Shown: piece by piece, positions 59,769-64,000 of the stretch
Layout of the letters: each line of letters starts with the position of its first letter
Numbering within the stretch: the first letter of the stretch is position 1
NCBI GenBank assembly: GCA_028023455.1
Contig: JAQFVV010012416.1
Span: 8,125,967 to 8,189,966 of the forward strand
Origin: Epiperipatus broadwayi
Taxonomy: Eukaryota; Onychophora; Udeonychophora; Euonychophora; Peripatidae
Length of the DNA stretch: 64,000 nt
Direction: 5' to 3'
Position numbers and translations under genes: made by a program
The notes under the pieces: generated by a model
Told to the model about the DNA's origin: nothing
Seen by the model: only the letters and a program-made list of their open reading frames with translations
Database searches by the model: none

Positions 59769-61750
59769 CCAGTCATTCATTCACTTCTCTTGATCACTGA
59801 AGGTGCCACTAGGCTACTGTCAACCTAGAAATGTCAGCCAAAAGTAATTGTAAATACTTTTAAAGTTTATTAAATTCAAAAATAAATATTAGTCAAACAA
59901 AATACCAAGGTTTGACTTAAATTGCTCAACCTGGTTTATCAGAGAGATGTACAGGAGCATTATCACACTAAACACTTTGGCAGATAAGTACTCTCACCCA
60001 AGAATTAAAGGAAATTATAGTTTCTTCTTGCCAGCAATTTATCTAAACATATTCCACTTTCCATTATTTAAAGATTTCAAATAAAATGATCTTGTCTGGA
60101 AATCAATGAAAAGCACAGAATGATCTTTTCCTACAATCTGGCAAAACATCGGGACATAATAAGATTGTCATTTGCCTGAAAACACTCATAAAAGTTTAAC
60201 AATGGGACTTTTAAGGTTGAATGCAACAAGCAAGGAGAAAAGATTATAATTTTATGTAATCTGAAATAGAAAACAAAATCTCCACAATTTAAAAAAAAAA
60301 TGGAACAATACAATTAATAAATCGCTATCAAAAAAATTTATGATCTGCAGAAAATGCAAACACAGAGTGACTAAATTAATTTCAATAAAAAAATAGGAAA
60401 CAGGTGAGTTAAAAAAAACTACTAATATTTCCCAAAGTTTTTTACTATAGTTAATAATATAAAAAGAGAAGCAATAAGTATAAAATCTAAACTCGTAATA
60501 TGCTCCCAGATAAATAAATTTAAAATATAAAATCTTAAAACTAATAATAAAAATATTTCCAAAGTAATTAATGATATTTAACTGATTATACATAATTCAT
60601 TAAAGGTGCATATTTCTTTTTATCTTAACCTGAGACTTAAGCAAAGAGATTTTAAGCCCTGGCTTGTGAATTTTTTCTAGCCGCAATCCTTAGAATCAGT
60701 TCTGGACTAGGCTGTTAGGTCATGTTCATGAGGTTATAATTATAGAGCTCCAGGGTTCATCCTGAGAAGGTTTAACACTGCATATTTTTAATCTGGTTTT
60801 GCAAAGCAGATAGTTTCTGCATTATGACAGGATAGTAGCAATCCACAGTATTAATTTCAGTTTCTTTAGCAGTTGGTAATCAGCAATTAGAAATGGCAAT
60901 TTCAATCTTCTATGAGTGATCTGGATTTCACTGTTCACAGCAAAAATATTTTTTCTTAGCTAACTTTACTACACAATTAGCAAATATAAAAATATTGAGG
61001 TCAGCAGTCCACCATTAGTGAATAGAAAAGTTAGAATAATAACAGTCAAAAACACAAAGCTTTTATATGAAATTGTTGTCTCTGCCTAATCTTGATTAAA
61101 AGGTTTTGACCAGGCTAAATCTCTATCTCCCACTTAATCTTAATTAAAAACAAAATCCAACCAGGGCTCTTATTTATTTATAAACATTAATTAAACTTCA
61201 GTAAATAATAAAATAAGTCTCAGCTTTTAAAATAGATTACAATCAACAAAATAAAATGAAACTGATCACAATCAAAACTCTTTTTTTAATTAATTTTTTT
61301 TTACAATTTCTCTATATAATTGAGTACATGTGTTATGGCAGTTACTTGTAATATATAAAAAATAACATTCAAAACATTTAAATACAGTTTTCCTTTAAAA
61401 CTTTAGAAATATATGTTATTTTTCATTTTGTGATGGTTGTCTTTGAAGCAGATAAAGCATCCAGTTCAATATATATAATAAGCTGATGAATTATATGTAA
61501 TGATATTATTTTCAATCATCATGTGTAATTATACCATGTAAAAAATGGCATATCTCTCAAAAATATTTATGTAATTGCATTTTGGGCAACATTTTTCATC
61601 ATCAGTCTTGAAGTAGTTCCAATCATTCACATAATTATGAGAACTGTTTATAAATATATGCACTGATATAGTCTCTTAAAAATATAATTGCAAGCCTTTC
61701 AAAGGTATTAAATATCCTCATAGTCATAGTCTTGGAATGTGCATAATTAT
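59765..61750. other. Non-coding stretch, partly GC-raised
   Basis: 59,795-59,830 (GGTGCCACTAGGCTACTGTC, then AACCTAGAAA) resembles 46,809-46,838 (GCGCCACTAGGTTACTTAAC, then CTAGAAA). 60,620-60,860 is GC-raised and unidentified. Minus frames 60,131-60,313 and 60,252-60,593 are T-rich chance frames. Confidence 0.4.
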
Positions 61751-64000
61751 ATCATCATCATCATCAACCATTATCAATCCACTGCAGGATGAAGGTCTCT
61801 CCAAGTTTAATCCATCTTCTCCAATCTTTAGCTTCTCTTCTCCACAACACCCCTGCACATTTTCTTATTTCATCCATCCATCTCACATGTGGTCTCTTTC
61901 TGGGTATTTTACAATCTCTTGGAATCCAGTTTAAAATTTCAATTGTCCATCTATTATCATCTCTTCTAGCAATATGTCCAGCCCAACTCCATTTCAATCT
62001 TTTAATTTTTTCAATAAGGTCAGTAACACCTGTTTGTTGTCTTACCCATACATTGCGTTTTCGATCTCTTCTTGTTACTCCCAACATACATCTCTCCATA
62101 CTCCTTTGAGTGGTCTGAAGTCTCTGTATTGCGCTTCTATTAAGTGTCCAAGTCTCAGATCCATAAGTAAGAACTGGTAAAACACATTTTTTAAAAACCA
62201 TCCTTTTCAAACACATAGGCATATTTCCTTTTAGTATCAAGTTATTTCTACCAAAAGCACTCCAACCAAGTTTAATTCTATGGTTAATTTCCTCCATTAT
62301 GTTTCCATCTGTATTAATAATCTGACCAAAGTATTTGTAACTGTTAACTTCTTCTAATTCTTCATAATCAATCTTTATTTTCATATTTTGAGCAAATCGA
62401 TTAAACATTACTTTAGTCTTTTTAACATTTATCTTTAGTCCTACTTTTCTACTTTCATCTGCTAACTCCTGCAACATTTCCTGCAGCTCTGAAGCATTAT
62501 TTTCAAAAACAACTACATCATCTGCAAAATCTAAATGACTTAAATACTCTCCATTTACTTTCACTCCTTTAGTTTCCCATTTTAATCCACAAAATACTTC
62601 TTGCAGCACTGCTGTAAAGAGTTTTGGAGATATGGAGTCACCTTGTCTTACACCTTTCTCAATGTTGATTTTTCCAGTATCATTATGTAATCTAATTGTT
62701 GCTGTTGCATTTTTATAAATATTCTTTAAAATATGACAATATCCTGGATCTATACCTTGATGATCCAATGCTTTAATCACTGAAGAAATGTGTATAGAAT
62801 CGAATGCCTTTTCATAATCTACAAATCCAAAACATAATGACAACTCATATTCATTTGTCCTTTCTATGACTTCTCTCAATACCTGGATATGATCTATTGT
62901 ACTAAAACCACTTTTAAATCCAGCTTGTTCTCTTGGTTGGTGGAAATCCAAAGTTCTCTGCAGACGAGTTGTAATTATCTTGGTAAAAATTTTATATAAA
63001 ACTGATAAAAGGCTGATAGGTCTGTAATTTCTAATATCTTCTTTATCACCTTTTTTAAATATTAATATTATTACTGCATTCTTCCAATCTTCCGGTACAT
63101 CTTTATCATTTAGACATTTGGTATATAACTTTGCTAAAATTGTTTCTATTTCTTCACCTGCTTCTTTTAATATATCAATTATAATTCCATCATTTCCTGG
63201 AGCCTTTCCTTTCTTCATACACTTAATTGCATGTCTCACTTCTTCATTTAAAATTCTGGGCAATTCGGAAGATGTAATAGATATAGGAGGTACTTGTTCT
63301 TTATTACTATATAATTCTTGATAAAAATCTTCTACCAATTTCATGATGTCATCTCTTTTTTTAGTAATAATTCCATCTTTTTTTCTTATTGCAGATATAA
63401 ATTTCCTACCAATACCAAAATGTTGTTTAACATTTTTGAGACTTTTATTTTCTTCTACAGCTTTCCTTGCTATTTCACAGTTATACTTTCTTATATCATT
63501 TTCAACTCTTTTCCGTACCATTTTACAAAATTCGAGATATTCAATTCTTTTTAATACATCATTTTTGTATATCTTCATATTCCTTCTTTTCTTCATAAAT
63601 TCTCTAGTCTCAGTAGAAATTTTATTAGTCAATTGCTGCTTTTTTCTACCAGCTATGTTTGTTGCAGTTTTTAAAAGTGTATCAGTTATTTTCATATTAA
63701 TTTCATTCAAATCTGAATCATGTTCAAAATCTCCTAACACTTGAAACCTATTTGTAAGTTCTAATTTAAATGCATTAGAATGTTTCTGAAGAGTAGTAAT
63801 ATCAACTGTAAATATTGTTTTTCTTAATAATTTTTGTCTCTCTAGTTTTACATTATAACACGTAACTTACACCTTACTAATCGATGATCACTTCCTGTGT
63901 TAAATTTATTAAGAACATTACAATCTTGAAATATGTATTTTCTGTTAGTCAAAATATAATCCAATTCTGCTGTACCTTCATTTGGTTGCTTCCATGTCCA
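61751..64000 (-). mobile_element. RTE-type LINE copy G, best preserved, 5' end beyond the window
   Basis: Minus strand, from the GAT-repeat 3' tail (ATCATCATCATCATC at 61,751 on plus) to the window edge inside the endonuclease. The edge reads WTWKQPNEGTAELDY; then FNTGSDHRLVRCK gives the catalytic SDH motif. A two-base insertion (TA) at about 63,853-63,856, compared with copy C, breaks the frame between EN and RT. Apart from this I see no lesion over 2.2 kb. It is the copy most likely to be recent, and relatives elsewhere in the genome may be intact. Confidence 0.94.
61764..63740 (-). CDS. RTE reverse transcriptase open reading frame, 658 codons (copy G)
   Basis: The frame stays open upstream of the Met at 63,740 to the two-base insertion near 63,855, so that Met is not the native start. 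Approximate positions: pre-RT GKAPGND 178-184; FKKGDKEDIRNYRPISLLS 228-246; EQAGFKSGFST 271-281; motif A FVDYEKAFDS 306-315; motif B RQGDSISPKLF 365-375; motif C FADD 405-408; LKINVKKTKVMF 435-446; then the C-terminal domain YGSETWTLN 526-534, SWAGHIARRDD 585-595 and HVRWMDEIRKCAG 618-630. All RT catalytic aspartates are present. The product would copy element RNA at nicked target DNA, but here the endonuclease is in another frame. Confidence 0.94.
   Translation of the reverse strand: MLGDFEHDSDLNEINMKITDTLLKTATNIAGRKKQQLTNKISTETREFMKKRRNMKIYKNDVLKRIEYLEFCKMVRKRVENDIRKYNCEIARKAVEENKSLKNVKQHFGIGRKFISAIRKKDGIITKKRDDIMKLVEDFYQELYSNKEQVPPISITSSELPRILNEEVRHAIKCMKKGKAPGNDGIIIDILKEAGEEIETILAKLYTKCLNDKDVPEDWKNAVIILIFKKGDKEDIRNYRPISLLSVLYKIFTKIITTRLQRTLDFHQPREQAGFKSGFSTIDHIQVLREVIERTNEYELSLCFGFVDYEKAFDSIHISSVIKALDHQGIDPGYCHILKNIYKNATATIRLHNDTGKINIEKGVRQGDSISPKLFTAVLQEVFCGLKWETKGVKVNGEYLSHLDFADDVVVFENNASELQEMLQELADESRKVGLKINVKKTKVMFNRFAQNMKIKIDYEELEEVNSYKYFGQIINTDGNIMEEINHRIKLGWSAFGRNNLILKGNMPMCLKRMVFKKCVLPVLTYGSETWTLNRSAIQRLQTTQRSMERCMLGVTRRDRKRNVWVRQQTGVTDLIEKIKRLKWSWAGHIARRDDNRWTIEILNWIPRDCKIPRKRPHVRWMDEIRKCAGVLWRREAKDWRRWIKLGETFILQWIDNG

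Overview
The window looks like AT-rich nuclear DNA from an invertebrate animal (roughly three quarters A+T by eye). It has no operons, no ribosome-binding sites and no dense coding. It carries long (TA)n and (AGAT)n arrays, tRNA-derived SINEs with target-site duplications, and non-LTR, Penelope-like and Ty3/Gypsy retroelements. I cannot name the phylum from sequence alone. I found no complete host gene. The only host-gene candidate is a weak one: a possible first exon with a signal peptide at 11,895-12,260 on the minus strand.

Layout. 1-5,080 is a three-deep nest: a jockey/CR1-like LINE (minus) is cut by an RTE-type LINE (copy A, minus), which is cut by the tail of a different LINE (plus) ending in a CCHC zinc-binding motif. 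5,080-14,650 is mostly non-coding, with a 299-bp (AGAT)n array, SINEs and four hairpin (MITE-like) elements. 14,664-18,341 holds a 3' RTE fragment (B) and an almost full-length RTE element (C) with a 12-bp target duplication. 18,700-26,970 is nearly empty apart from two SINEs with perfect duplications and a small hairpin element. 26,979-28,400 has a second CCHC-LINE tail and RTE copy D. 28,435-31,159 looks like a solitary LTR. 31,217-34,260 contains a palindrome built from Penelope 3' ends and a Penelope-like element with its GIY-YIG endonuclease. 34,362-38,020 has RTE copies E and F. 38,027-40,886 is a cluster of long palindromes. 42,651-43,448 is a second probable solo LTR. 43,866-47,036 has SINEs and small repeats. 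47,497-54,452 is a Ty3/Gypsy element with nearly identical long LTRs and an internal deletion. 56,665-58,360 is a third CCHC-LINE copy. 61,751-64,000 is RTE copy G, with a 658-codon open reading frame containing all RT motifs.

How the parts relate. Seven RTE copies (A-G) belong to one family and differ in age; G is the best preserved. Three CCHC-LINE tails align to each other without or almost without gaps, so they form a second LINE family. Three LTRs share the 5' start TGTRMCRGTC and all sit between ATAT tetranucleotides, which suggests a lineage targeting AT-repeat DNA. Non-autonomous material is unusually rich in long inverted repeats, and one of these palindromes is clearly derived from the 3' end of the Penelope-like element. 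Long AT-rich gaps between these elements show nothing I can support.
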